From: Pseudomonas sp. VD-NE ins
GTDB taxonomy: Bacteria > Pseudomonadota > Gammaproteobacteria > Pseudomonadales > Pseudomonadaceae
Direction: 5' to 3'
NCBI RefSeq assembly: GCF_031882575.1
Contig: NZ_CP134772.1
Location: 5,677,001-5,741,000 of the forward strand
Length of the DNA stretch: 64,000 bases
Under the pieces are notes generated by a model that made no database searches, was not told the DNA's origin, and worked only from the letters and a program-made list of their open reading frames with translations. The position numbers were made by a program, and so were the translations under genes. This document shows, piece by piece, positions 1-8,138 of this stretch. Within the stretch, counting starts at the first letter, position 1, and each line of letters opens with the position of its first letter.

Positions 1-560
1 GTGGTCAGCAGGAAAGCGTGGTTGATGTACGGATTCTCTGCGCCACGCACAAGGATCTCGACGCGGAGGTGGCGGCCGAACGCTTTCGTCAGGATCTGTA
101 TTACCGCTTGAACGTGATTGAACTGCGCGTGCCGTCCCTGCGTGAGCGGCGCGATGACATTGAAGTGCTGGCGGCCAATATGCTCAAGCGTTTGGCCAAG
201 GACAGTGCTCAGCCCGTTGCGAGCCTTCATCCACAGGCGCTGGAAGCGCTGAAGAATTACCGGTTTCCGGGGAATGTGCGGGAGCTGGAGAACGTGCTCG
301 AACGGGCGCACACCTTGTGCGAAGACCGGACGATCGAGGCTGAAGATTTGCGCCTGAGTGAAGGCAACTGCGCGGCGGACGGCGGGATCGCCGATCTGAC
401 GCAGATCGACAATCTTGAGGATTATCTGGAGAACGTCGAGAGAAAGCTGATTCTGCAAGCGTTGGAAGAAACGCGCTGGAATCGTACGGCGGCGGCGCAG
501 CGGTTGAGTCTTTCGTTCAGGTCAATGCGTTATCGGCTGAAAAAACTCGGCCTGGATTGA
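1..560 (+). CDS. pilR: Type IV pilus sigma-54 response regulator PilR, C-terminal part (5' end outside the window)
   Basis: PilR is the response regulator of the PilS/PilR pair that activates sigma-54-dependent pilin transcription. The open frame enters the window from the left (first full codon at base 3) and stops at 558-560, giving 185 visible residues. They hold the end of the AAA+ domain, with the R-I-L-C-A-T-H-K segment and the F-R-Q-D-L-Y-Y-R-L-N motif of NtrC-type activators, then F-P-G-N-V-R-E-L-E-N. A Fis-type helix-turn-helix closes the protein (R-W-N-R-T-A-A-A-Q-R-L). The receiver domain and Walker A lie upstream and cannot be seen. The neighbouring minor-pilin cluster supports PilR over other NtrC-family regulators. 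Confidence 0.9.
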   Translation, partial: GQQESVVDVRILCATHKDLDAEVAAERFRQDLYYRLNVIELRVPSLRERRDDIEVLAANMLKRLAKDSAQPVASLHPQALEALKNYRFPGNVRELENVLERAHTLCEDRTIEAEDLRLSEGNCAADGGIADLTQIDNLEDYLENVERKLILQALEETRWNRTAAAQRLSLSFRSMRYRLKKLGLD

Positions 561-567
561 GGGTCCC

Positions 568-656
568 TTCGCGAGCAAGCCCACAGTTACCGTGGTGTGC
601 GCACAATTCGTGTACACCACAAAAACCTGTGGGAGCGGGCTTGCCCGCGATGGCGA
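568..656. repeat. Degenerate REP palindrome pair between convergent pilR and thiO
   Basis: A worn copy starting CGCGAGCAAGCCCACAG faces a good copy GTGGGAGCGGGCTTGCCCGC about 40 bases later in opposite orientation. This is the classic Pseudomonas REP doublet, located between the ends of two convergent genes. Confidence 0.75.
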
Positions 657-682
657 TCTAACAGACACCCATGAATTTAAAA

Positions 683-1783
683 CTAAATGCGGCCCTCGGG
701 CGCATACGGCGCCGGATCAATAATCGGCGCCCGCCCCAGCATCACATCGGCAAACAACTGACACGACGCCGGCGCCAGCACCAGCCCATTGCGGTAATGC
801 CCGCAGTTCAACCACAACCCGGCAAAACCCGGCACCCGGCCAATGTAAGGAATGCCCTCCGGCGAGCCCGGACGCAGCCCTGCCCAGTGCCCGACCACAT
901 CGGCATCGGCCAACGCTGGCAATAACTCCACTGCCGAAGCTTTGAGACTTTCCAGCGCCACATCGGTCCGCGTCTTGTCGTAGCCTTCGTGCTCCAGCGT
1001 GCTGCCAATCAGAATGTGGCCGTCGCGACGCGGGATCGCATAACGCCCCTTGGCCAAGACCATGCTCGGCAGAAAATCCGCCGCGCACTTGTAGAGAATC
1101 ATCTGCCCTTTGACCGGTTCAACCGGCAGCGTCAGGTCCAGCGTCTTGAGCAAATCACCGCTCCAGGCACCGGCCGTCAGCACGACCTGATCACCTTTGA
1201 TCACACCGTTGGAGGTTTCGACGCCGACGACCTGCGCGCCCTCACGGACGAACCCGCTGACCTCGCACTGCTCGTGAATCGTCACGTTCGGCAGTGCCTG
1301 CAACGCCGCTTTCAGCGACTTCACCAGACGCGGATTGCGCACGTTGGCGACATCGGCCATGTAGATCGCCCGCGCGAACCCGCCACCAAGCACCGGCACC
1401 GCATCATGCGCCGCCGAGATATCCACAGCCCGCAACGGGCGATTTTCCCGCTCGGCCCAGGCCAGTGCTTCGGCTTCATCGTCCAGATCGAGCCAGTACA
1501 GGCCCGTGGTGTGCACTTCAGGATCCACCCCAGTGTCAGCAAACAAACGCTCGCCGAGCTGTGGATAAAAGTCCTGCGACCAGTGCGCCAGTGCGGTAAC
1601 CGCCGGGCTATAGCGCCACGGATACAATGGCGAAACGATACCGCCGCCCGCCCAGGACGATTCCTGGCCGAGGTTCGAGCGATCGAGCAGCACCACGCTG
1701 CGTAATTCGGAGGCGAGGTTGTAAGCGGTCAGCAGGCCAATCACCCCGCCACCGACAATCACCACTTGCTGTTGCCTGGTCAT
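683..1783 (-). CDS. thiO: Glycine oxidase ThiO (FAD-dependent)
   Basis: ThiO oxidises glycine to iminoglyoxylate for the thiazole moiety of thiamine. The 366-residue product opens with the dinucleotide-binding motif V-I-V-G-G-G-V-I-G at residues 7-15, followed by the D-R in L-L-D-R and the S-S-W-A-G-G-G-I segment typical of DAO-family flavoproteins. A late G-L-R-P-G-S-P-E-G-I-P-Y-I-G motif lies near the FAD site. The frame stays open for 49 codons upstream, but ATG at 1783 places the FAD motif at the usual N-terminal position; the Shine-Dalgarno is weak. The gene lies between pilR and the minor pilins, as in other pseudomonads, with no evident pilus role. A generic D-amino acid oxidase annotation is the alternative. 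Confidence 0.85.
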   Translation of the reverse strand: MTRQQQVVIVGGGVIGLLTAYNLASELRSVVLLDRSNLGQESSWAGGGIVSPLYPWRYSPAVTALAHWSQDFYPQLGERLFADTGVDPEVHTTGLYWLDLDDEAEALAWAERENRPLRAVDISAAHDAVPVLGGGFARAIYMADVANVRNPRLVKSLKAALQALPNVTIHEQCEVSGFVREGAQVVGVETSNGVIKGDQVVLTAGAWSGDLLKTLDLTLPVEPVKGQMILYKCAADFLPSMVLAKGRYAIPRRDGHILIGSTLEHEGYDKTRTDVALESLKASAVELLPALADADVVGHWAGLRPGSPEGIPYIGRVPGFAGLWLNCGHYRNGLVLAPASCQLFADVMLGRAPIIDPAPYAPEGRI

Positions 1784-1839
1784 GTTTGTTCCAACCGTAA
1801 AAAGACAGTGAGCGCAAAAGGCACTCGAAAAGAAGCGCC

Positions 1840-2241
1840 TCAGCGGCCCCAGCAATCCTTGGTGGTCAGCCCGGTGGTCGCGTTGTTCATACTGCGGACA
1901 CCGGTGTTGGTCAGGGTGAAATCCCCGCACTTGTCGGTGGCCATGGACGTACCCGTTTTGCGGGTAGCGGTCAGCAGGAAGGTCTGGTCAGCGATGGTCG
2001 GGGTGATGGTGTAGAAATCATTGCCCGTGCTGAGTCCGGTGATGCCGGTATAGACATTGTTCTTGGTGTAGAAGCGTTCGAGGGTCTGCGCCTGCTCCGA
2101 AAGCAGTGACACCACTTCGGCGCGACGGCCCTTTTTCAGGTACTCGGTATAGCTCGGTGCGGCGATGGTGATGACGATCCCGATGATCGCAATCACGATC
2201 ATGATTTCGATCAGGGTGAAGCCTCGGTTGAATCTGCGCAT
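1840..2241 (-). CDS. pilE: Type IV minor pilin PilE
   Basis: This is a minor pilin of the priming complex that starts type IV pilus assembly at the inner membrane. The 133-residue protein has a class III prepilin leader M-R-R-F-N-R-G cleaved before F-T-L-I-E, with Glu5 present, and a roughly 20-residue hydrophobic helix I-M-I-V-I-A-I-I-G. Two C-terminal cysteines (in D-K-C-G and K-D-C-W) probably form the D-region disulfide. It is the last gene of the fimU-pilE run and begins 15 bases after the pilY1 stop. No terminator is obvious before thiO, so read-through is possible. Confidence 0.88.
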   Translation of the reverse strand: MRRFNRGFTLIEIMIVIAIIGIVITIAAPSYTEYLKKGRRAEVVSLLSEQAQTLERFYTKNNVYTGITGLSTGNDFYTITPTIADQTFLLTATRKTGTSMATDKCGDFTLTNTGVRSMNNATTGLTTKDCWGR

Positions 2242-2256
2242 GCCTCAAACTCTCGC

Positions 2257-5200
2257 TTACTGTATTTGTCGCCACATGATACGACGGCTGCCGCCACCGC
2301 CCTTTTCCACCAAGGTAGTGATGTTACCGCTGGAATCGTTAAAAATTTTGCGTGTTGCGCCGTTGACGATGGCGTTCAAGGTCGGAATGCCACCGGTAAA
2401 TATCACACCACTGGAAATCGTGTCGCTGCTGTCAACCACTCCATCCCCGTTGGTATCGAACACCGCATAGTTGAGCATCTTACCGCTGAACGCATCGAGC
2501 TCGGCCACTTTGCCAGTTCCGAAACTGGAACAGGGATCGGTGGTATCGACGCTGGCGGTGGTGAAGACGATTCGCCCAAGCACCAGACTGGCCTGATTGA
2601 TCACGCGCTCACCGATCAGCGCGTTGTTATACACCAAGGGCAAGTACCAGCCCTTCTCTCCTGGATAGGTCGTGTCGTTCTGCGTCGTTGTCACAAACTG
2701 CCCGGTACTGCCGGAGAACACGCCAGTCACCGCCTGCGCCTGCAAACTGCCAACAGTTATGTTCCCTGAGCTGCCATCGGCATCCCACACCGAATAGAAC
2801 GCCTGCAAATCCTTGTTGGTCTTGTCAGCCGTCTCGTTGAATTTACCGGTACCGACGAAAATCTGTTTGCCGCCAAGCGCGTTGTCCGCCAGCAGCGGTT
2901 GCGCGGTGATCGGTTGAGTCGCCCCACCCGCCGTCGTGAACAGCGGCTTGCCGGAAAATGCCACGCCCCAGCTGTCTGTCGACGTCGCACTCAAATCGAA
3001 CTTCCACAAACGCCCTTTCAAGTCACCGCCATAGGCAGTCTGCACGACGTTCTGTGAGTTGACCTTGAGTTTCACCGAAGACAAACCGTTAGTGGTTTCG
3101 GTGCTGTCGATGACGATTTTCCTGATCAGCGAACCGTCGCGTACATCCAGCACATACAACGCCGCCACGCCGGAGTTGCTGCCGTAGCCATTGGCAATGA
3201 AAGCCGCCCAGCGACCATCGGCCAAGCGTGCCACTTCCGGGCGTGCGTAGGCATAACCCAGATCATTGAAAGCGTTGGCGGTGCTTGCAGTCGCCGGCGC
3301 ACTGACTTCCCACAATGCGCGCAAAACGTTACCCGCCGAAGCGTCGAACAGCTGCAGCGCGTAGAACGTCTTGCCTCCGGCACCGGTTCCGCCGATGGCC
3401 AGGGTTTTCCATGCGCTATTGAGCTGGGCGTCATACACGCCGACCTGGCCGTCGACCAGAAACTTGTGGCTGACACCGTTGATGTAGTTCGGATCGGCAA
3501 TCAGCCGCAGCGACGGCAATACGCTGGACGGCATGTAGGCGTAGCGTCGAGTGCCGTTGGCCGAGTTGATGACGTTGACGAAACCGTCGTTGGCGTTCAC
3601 CACCAGACTGGCATTCATGTTTGCCGCTTTGGTGGTCAGGTAAGCGGTGTACGTGGTGTCGCCCGACAGATCGGAGGCTGTCTTGTCCGTCGGTGAGGCC
3701 AGCACCAACGGCGAGTTGATGATGTCGCCGAGCAGCACGCTACGCACTTTGAGCCCGGTCTTGTTGGTGCCTTTGCTCCACTCCAGCAGATCACTGCCGG
3801 AGATGCCGGTGGGCAGGCCTTGGCTGAGTGTCGTCTGCTGGGGCGCGGAGAAATTACCGTAGGCCAGCGCAACGGCGGCGTTGCTTGTAGTGTTCCACGA
3901 CTGATAGGTCGGTGCGGTCGCACTCGGTAAGATAGTGGTGTCAGTGGTCCAGAGCACCGCAGAGGTATTCACCGCTCCGGATGCATTGAAGCCGAAGGAC
4001 TTGATCGTACCGCGCCAGTCCTTGGGGTCGTAACTGGTCTGAAAGTAACTGGTGCCGCTCGCCAGTGTGGTGCCGCTGGTGACACCACTACCGCCGGAAC
4101 CGGCCTTGGAGGTGATATCACTCAGGGCCGACGACAACGCGGCGTTGAGCCCGGTGCTGTCAGTCGCCTGGTAATACCTGCCCTGCCCATAACTGGCGGC
4201 ATCGGACAGCATGTCGTTGTCGGCGGTGAAGCCCACGGTATAGGTGTTCATATTCTGCTTGGGAAAATCCACCGCGTTCCAACTCTTGCCCGCCGCGTCG
4301 GTACCGGTCGAGCGCATGTCGATATCGAAGGCGAACTTGGCGATGTCATCCAGATACAGCGTATCCCCTTCTTTGTCGCCATAGAGGTTGTTGCCGTCAT
4401 TGCTGACACCATCCCAGTTCGGTAACCGGCTGCCGCCCAATGGGTCGTTGCTCGGAAAGGTTCGGTCGAAGGTCGGCAAGCCATCGGTTATTACCACGCC
4501 ATAATTTTTCTGGCAGCGGTACTGGATCGGACTGGTGTAGGTCGCGGGCGTGCTGTTGTAGTACGGCGCCATGCCGCGCATGTAGCGGGTGATTTCATAG
4601 TAGGTTTCTGCCAACGGGGTGTTGGCCACGGCACTCAAACCATTGACCGATGAGATCAGCGCGTTGTAGTTGGTGTCTGCCTGCGCCTGCGTGACGCTCC
4701 CGGACACCGGCGCCAAGTCGCTGATCGAGCGGGCGATATAACCGCCATTACCAGAGTCGTTGTTGGTGACTGGGTTGAAAGTCGACAGGCCAATACGCAA
4801 AGTGCGATTGCTGGTGACCAGCGCCGTCGACACGTTACGCGCGACGTTGATTCGGTAGTCGTTGGGAATCGCCCCTGTGGTGAAATCGCGCGTGCCATTG
4901 TTGATGGCCAGACTGACGACGTAGGAAATGTAATCGCCTGTATATCGCGTGTTGCCGCCACCCACAGGGTCCGGCAGTTTCAGACACAGTGGCGCGACAC
5001 TGTTGTTGTAAAACGCGTACGCGCCACCCGAACACCCGGAGGTCGGAAGGCTTGATAAAAACACAGGATCGCCTGTGATCGTTGGCGCGTTCAGAGGGGT
5101 GCATAACCCGAGAAACGCGTTGCATTGCCGGGCCGGCGTGCGATCAGCCGTGGGGTCGAATCCGGCCGCATAAATGATGCTGTTCATGCTCCCCGAATCG

Positions 5201-5346
5201 TCGATCAGTAGCATGACATTGGGTGGCACCGCCGCCGCACTCAACAGCGGCGAATCAGACGGCGTAAATGCGTAGGCCGGCGCAGCCAGATACAAGCTCA
5301 GCAACAGGCCGAGCAACAGCGATCCACACCGCTCAATACTTCGCAT
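2257..5346 (-). CDS. pilY1: Type IV pilus tip adhesin and biogenesis factor PilY1
   Basis: PilY1 is a large secreted or tip-associated pilus protein needed for pilus extension, adhesion and surface sensing. The 1029-residue product has a signal peptide ending near A-Y-A-F. It is followed by a von Willebrand A-like domain with the metal site motif D-D-S-G-S at about residue 50. The C-terminal half is a predicted beta-propeller. A calcium loop D-T-N-G-D-G-V-V-D-S-S-D lies close to the C-terminus. ATG at 5346 was chosen because it directly precedes the signal peptide; it overlaps the pilX end by 14 bases, which fits translational coupling. No separate pilY2 gene lies between this gene and pilE. 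Confidence 0.92.
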   Translation of the reverse strand: MRSIERCGSLLLGLLLSLYLAAPAYAFTPSDSPLLSAAAVPPNVMLLIDDSGSMNSIIYAAGFDPTADRTPARQCNAFLGLCTPLNAPTITGDPVFLSSLPTSGCSGGAYAFYNNSVAPLCLKLPDPVGGGNTRYTGDYISYVVSLAINNGTRDFTTGAIPNDYRINVARNVSTALVTSNRTLRIGLSTFNPVTNNDSGNGGYIARSISDLAPVSGSVTQAQADTNYNALISSVNGLSAVANTPLAETYYEITRYMRGMAPYYNSTPATYTSPIQYRCQKNYGVVITDGLPTFDRTFPSNDPLGGSRLPNWDGVSNDGNNLYGDKEGDTLYLDDIAKFAFDIDMRSTGTDAAGKSWNAVDFPKQNMNTYTVGFTADNDMLSDAASYGQGRYYQATDSTGLNAALSSALSDITSKAGSGGSGVTSGTTLASGTSYFQTSYDPKDWRGTIKSFGFNASGAVNTSAVLWTTDTTILPSATAPTYQSWNTTSNAAVALAYGNFSAPQQTTLSQGLPTGISGSDLLEWSKGTNKTGLKVRSVLLGDIINSPLVLASPTDKTASDLSGDTTYTAYLTTKAANMNASLVVNANDGFVNVINSANGTRRYAYMPSSVLPSLRLIADPNYINGVSHKFLVDGQVGVYDAQLNSAWKTLAIGGTGAGGKTFYALQLFDASAGNVLRALWEVSAPATASTANAFNDLGYAYARPEVARLADGRWAAFIANGYGSNSGVAALYVLDVRDGSLIRKIVIDSTETTNGLSSVKLKVNSQNVVQTAYGGDLKGRLWKFDLSATSTDSWGVAFSGKPLFTTAGGATQPITAQPLLADNALGGKQIFVGTGKFNETADKTNKDLQAFYSVWDADGSSGNITVGSLQAQAVTGVFSGSTGQFVTTTQNDTTYPGEKGWYLPLVYNNALIGERVINQASLVLGRIVFTTASVDTTDPCSSFGTGKVAELDAFSGKMLNYAVFDTNGDGVVDSSDTISSGVIFTGGIPTLNAIVNGATRKIFNDSSGNITTLVEKGGGGSRRIMWRQIQ

Positions 5347-5812
5347 AGACGCTCTCCACCACACTGCGCGAAGTGCCGGCGATTCCAACGGCGGTGACCC
5401 GATACAACGTCGCCGAAGTGTTACTCGGTACGTTCACTGCCGTGAGCGTGGTGCCAATATTCTGCACACCATAGAAACCATTACCGGAAGCGATCCACGT
5501 CACACCCGAAGTTGAATTCAGCCCCGCCGCACTGACCACCGAAGATTCCGCGGGCGGTGCGCATTGCGTCGTGCCGCTGCACACCGCCAAGGTGTAGGTA
5601 TCAAGCTGAACCGCACTCTCCCCGACCCGCAACGCCGCCTCGGCCGTTTGAAACGACTGATTACGCAGACTCACGCTGCCGGCCATTTTTTCCTGCAGGT
5701 TGGCACTCTGCATCGACGACAGGCCTATCAACGTCAGCAACAACAAAAACACCAGACTGACCAGCAGCGCCATGCCGCGCTGCGCCTGTCGGTCATGAAA
5801 TGAAATCCGCAT
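5333..5812 (-). CDS. pilX: Type IV minor pilin PilX
   Basis: PilX belongs to the minor pilin tip complex that carries PilY1. The 159-residue protein has the leader M-R-I-S-F-H-D-R-Q-A-Q-R-G followed by M-A-L-L-V-S and a long hydrophobic helix. The fifth mature residue is Val instead of the usual pilin Glu5. This is reminiscent of the GspK-like pseudopilins that cap a fibre, so PilX may sit at the tip. An in-frame GTG at 5827 overlaps the pilW stop, but GAGG positioned before ATG 5812 favours the shorter start. The order pilW-pilX-pilY1 is conserved across pseudomonads. Confidence 0.85.
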   Translation of the reverse strand: MRISFHDRQAQRGMALLVSLVFLLLLTLIGLSSMQSANLQEKMAGSVSLRNQSFQTAEAALRVGESAVQLDTYTLAVCSGTTQCAPPAESSVVSAAGLNSTSGVTWIASGNGFYGVQNIGTTLTAVNVPSNTSATLYRVTAVGIAGTSRSVVESVYAKY

Positions 5813-5823
5813 CACCCCGGCCC

Positions 5824-6537
5824 TCACGGCAAGCGGTTGCGCAAAGCGGCAACCACGTTGAAGGTTTGCGTGGCGACCCGGCTGTTGGGGTCGGTGAGGG
5901 TCAGGCTCAGGCGCACACTGCGAATGCGTGCCGGGTCACTGGGGTTGGCGCTGTATGTCGAGGCCGCCACATCCGTCGCCGAACTGGCCAGACCAAACGT
6001 CACGCTGAAAGCACTGACGTTGTTCACCAGCACCTGCTGGGTCGGCGTGCCGCTGCCGGTGCCCATGAGAATCTGGTTGTTGCTGAAGCTGTAGATCAGA
6101 CGTCGGATCGGGAAGGCGATCTGCCCGCTCGCCGCCGCTCGTAACCCCGTATACGCCGTGGCGCTGTTGCGGCAATCGGAAACCACCGTCCAGGTCGGCG
6201 TGCCGCCGCCGCTGCCAATATCGGCGGTCACCAGCGTCAGTTTCAGGTTGGCGTTATCCCAGTTGATCGGCGCTATCTGCGACGCATTGAAATCCCCCGC
6301 CGAACTGGAGTCCGTAATCGTGCCGAGACATCCGAACATCCCGACCATGCGAATTTCCTGAATCATTTTGCTCAGCACAAAACGCGCGTCTTCCTGCATC
6401 GCCGCGGCGCTGTTCTGGCTGACGTAGGTGTTTTTCGCCGCGATGAAAATCTGCACGACGCCGAGCACGATGATCAATCCAAGCGCGAGGGCAATGAGCA
6501 GTTCGATCAGGCCGAAACCACGGTTATCGCGCTTCAT
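5824..6537 (-). CDS. pilW: Type IV minor pilin PilW
   Basis: This is the large minor pilin (237 residues) of the priming complex. It carries the prepilin leader M-K-R-D-N-R-G before F-G-L-I-E with Glu5, followed by a strongly hydrophobic helix. The mature domain has cysteines in M-F-G-C-L-G and S-D-C-R-N that may pair. The start codon overlaps the pilV stop in an ATGA arrangement (6534-6537), so translation is probably coupled. Length and position between pilV and pilX fit PilW rather than a major pilin. Confidence 0.87.
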   Translation of the reverse strand: MKRDNRGFGLIELLIALALGLIIVLGVVQIFIAAKNTYVSQNSAAAMQEDARFVLSKMIQEIRMVGMFGCLGTITDSSSAGDFNASQIAPINWDNANLKLTLVTADIGSGGGTPTWTVVSDCRNSATAYTGLRAAASGQIAFPIRRLIYSFSNNQILMGTGSGTPTQQVLVNNVSAFSVTFGLASSATDVAASTYSANPSDPARIRSVRLSLTLTDPNSRVATQTFNVVAALRNRLP

Positions 6538-6983
6538 GGCGTGGCCACCGGATCGACTGCAGCGCGACTGCTCAGAACGAAACTGCGTTGAGCACTGGCG
6601 GTGTTGGCTGCCCGTGCATCACTCCAGTTGATGGTGATGGTGTAGACCCGCTGATTGAGGGTGATGCTGCCAGTCGCGGTCGGTCCACCGAAGTTGATGA
6701 TGTTGCTGGTGAAATCATAGAGATCCTGATCGCGGGCAACGCTCAGATTGCCCGAGGTCGGCGGTGTGACGGTGTAGTCGGCGCCGGAGTTGGCGCGGAT
6801 GCGGTCCATCATGTCGTAGGCGATGAAACTGGCCTGGCTGGTCATCCGTGAGCTGTCGGTGTACTTCAGCGCATTCAGTTGCACTGCCGCCGCGCCCAGC
6901 AACCCGACCGTCAGAATCAGCAACGCGACCAGCACTTCGATCAGCGTCATGCCCTGCTGTGCGTGTTGACTCCCTACCCTCAT
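6534..6983 (-). CDS. pilV: Type IV minor pilin PilV
   Basis: This is a 149-residue pseudopilin of the priming complex. The leader M-R-V-G-S-Q-H-A-Q-Q-G precedes M-T-L-I-E-V-L-V-A-L, a PilV/GspI-type start with Glu5. ATG at 6983 overlaps the fimU stop by four bases (ATGA), which decides this start over upstream in-frame codons. The gene also overlaps pilW by four bases. The whole block is therefore packed with stop-start overlaps typical of one co-translated operon. Confidence 0.86.
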   Translation of the reverse strand: MRVGSQHAQQGMTLIEVLVALLILTVGLLGAAAVQLNALKYTDSSRMTSQASFIAYDMMDRIRANSGADYTVTPPTSGNLSVARDQDLYDFTSNIINFGGPTATGSITLNQRVYTITINWSDARAANTASAQRSFVLSSRAAVDPVATP

Positions 6984-7453
6984 CCGCAAGTTCCACCCAA
7001 TTGAATTCGTCCGTTCAAACACACGTTCAGCGTCCTGCTTTGCGTTCCCAACGTGTAACTGATGGTCACCGCCGTCGACGGTGCCGCCAGACCGCCAAGG
7101 TTATTGAAATCCAGTGCGGTCACTCCTGAGGGTAGCGTCAGAGTCGCGCCGCTGCTCATCGCGGGAACAACCCGCAACACATTGGCCGGATTGCCAGTAC
7201 TGTCATAGACCGCCAGTTCACCGGTCCATACGCTGCTGCCAGCGGTCGGGCGCAGGCGCAGGGTGGTGCCACGGTCGATGGCTTCCAGCCTGGCGAAATT
7301 GATTGCCCGTTGCAGATCGCCCATCTCGGTATCGGCCTTGCTGCCCTGTATCGATCGGGTGAACGCCGGCACCGCCAGAGTGATCAGAACCACGAAAATC
7401 GCGACCGCGACCAGCAACTCGATCAGCGTGAAACCTTTTGTACGAAGATCCAT
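6980..7453 (-). CDS. fimU: Type IV minor pilin FimU (GspH/FimT family)
   Basis: This is the first gene of the minor-pilin operon. The 157-residue product has leader M-D-L-R-T-K-G, mature start F-T-L-I-E with Glu5, and a GspH-like C-terminal fold ending in N-V-C-L-N-G-R-I. FimU/GspH pilins connect the tip complex to the main fibre. An upstream in-frame extension to 7585 crosses the divergent regulatory region and has no leader, so ATG at 7453 is preferred. The promoter must lie in 7454-7583, shared with the divergent fimT. Calling this FimU and the plus-strand gene FimT rests on gene order, since both belong to one family. Confidence 0.82.
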   Translation of the reverse strand: MDLRTKGFTLIELLVAVAIFVVLITLAVPAFTRSIQGSKADTEMGDLQRAINFARLEAIDRGTTLRLRPTAGSSVWTGELAVYDSTGNPANVLRVVPAMSSGATLTLPSGVTALDFNNLGGLAAPSTAVTISYTLGTQSRTLNVCLNGRIQLGGTCG

Positions 7454-7503
7454 CGATGCCCTCCGTTGCCGTCGGCTATACCTGCTTCTACACGCTAGAA
7501 CAT

Positions 7504-7525
7504 TCAACCGACCCGCGTCGGTTGA
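7504..7525. promoter_or_regulatory. Perfect inverted repeat between divergent fimU and fimT
   Basis: TCAACCGAC and GTCGGTTGA form 9-base arms around a CCGC loop. The site is about 50 bases upstream of the fimU start and 60 bases upstream of the fimT start. It could be an operator or a hairpin in a 5' leader. No T-run follows on either strand, so an intrinsic terminator is unlikely. Confidence 0.55.
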
Positions 7526-7552
7526 TTTGCCCTGCCCGGCGCACGGAGCGCG

Positions 7553-7561
7553 CCGTTCATC
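7553..7561 (+). promoter_or_regulatory. Candidate AlgR binding site upstream of fimU
   Basis: CCGTTCATC matches eight of nine positions of the AlgR core consensus CCGTTCGTC. In P. aeruginosa AlgR activates the fimU-pilVWXY1Y2E operon from a promoter in the equivalent place. The match is short and could be chance; it lies about 100 bases upstream of the fimU start codon. Confidence 0.4.
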
Positions 7562-7583
7562 ACATTCCACGGAGGGAGTTTTC

Positions 7584-8138
7584 ATGTCGCAACAGGGTTT
7601 CAGCCTGATCGAACTGCTTATGGGACTGGCGATTGGCGCAATTGTTCTGCTGTTGGTCAGTCCGGCGTTTGCCGCGCTCAGAGAATCGAACCATCGGGAT
7701 CAGGCTGCGCAATCCTTGCTCGATGGCCTGCGTAACGCTCGCACCCTGGCCATCACGCGCAATCAGAGCGTGGTGATTCATGGCATCAACGGCGACTGGA
7801 GTCAGGGCTGGCGGATCATTCTGGATATCAGTGGCAAGGGGCCGAAAGACAACAGCAATCCGCTGCTACAAGAAAGTGTGAGCGACACACAGGTGCCGAT
7901 TGTCGGCAATTGGTCGGTGAGTCGTTACGTACGCTTCAGCAGTCTGGGGCAACCGCTGATGCCCGGGCGGGCGTTTCAGGCAGGGACATTACATGTCTGC
8001 TCGGCTCGCGAGCCGGTCAGTCAGCGCCAGATAGTGCTGGCGGCGACCGGTCGCGTGCGCCTGAACAGTCAAGAGACTGAGCAGGCGCTGTGTCAAAAAA
8101 CCGAAAACGTCAGATCGAACGCACGCGCAGCTCTTTAG
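7584..8138 (+). CDS. fimT: Pseudopilin FimT (GspH/FimT family)
   Basis: This 184-residue pseudopilin has the short leader M-S-Q-Q-G before [10 protein letters not shown], with Glu5 present. GGAGGGAG at 7571-7578 is a strong Shine-Dalgarno that fixes ATG 7584; the longer upstream frame is antisense to fimU. The GspH-type domain includes [10 protein letters not shown] and ends in a cysteine-containing tail. FimT proteins have been linked to DNA uptake in some bacteria. It is transcribed away from fimU and its last 29 bases overlap the end of convergent ispH. Confidence 0.82.
   Translation: MSQQGFSLIELLMGLAIGAIVLLLVSPAFAALRESNHRDQAAQSLLDGLRNARTLAITRNQSVVIHGINGDWSQGWRIILDISGKGPKDNSNPLLQESVSDTQVPIVGNWSVSRYVRFSSLGQPLMPGRAFQAGTLHVCSAREPVSQRQIVLAATGRVRLNSQETEQALCQKTENVRSNARAAL

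Noticed and set aside
7454..7585. N-terminal extension of FimU
   Set aside because: The frame is open to 7585, but it lacks a prepilin leader there and would cover the divergent promoter and the fimT ribosome binding site.
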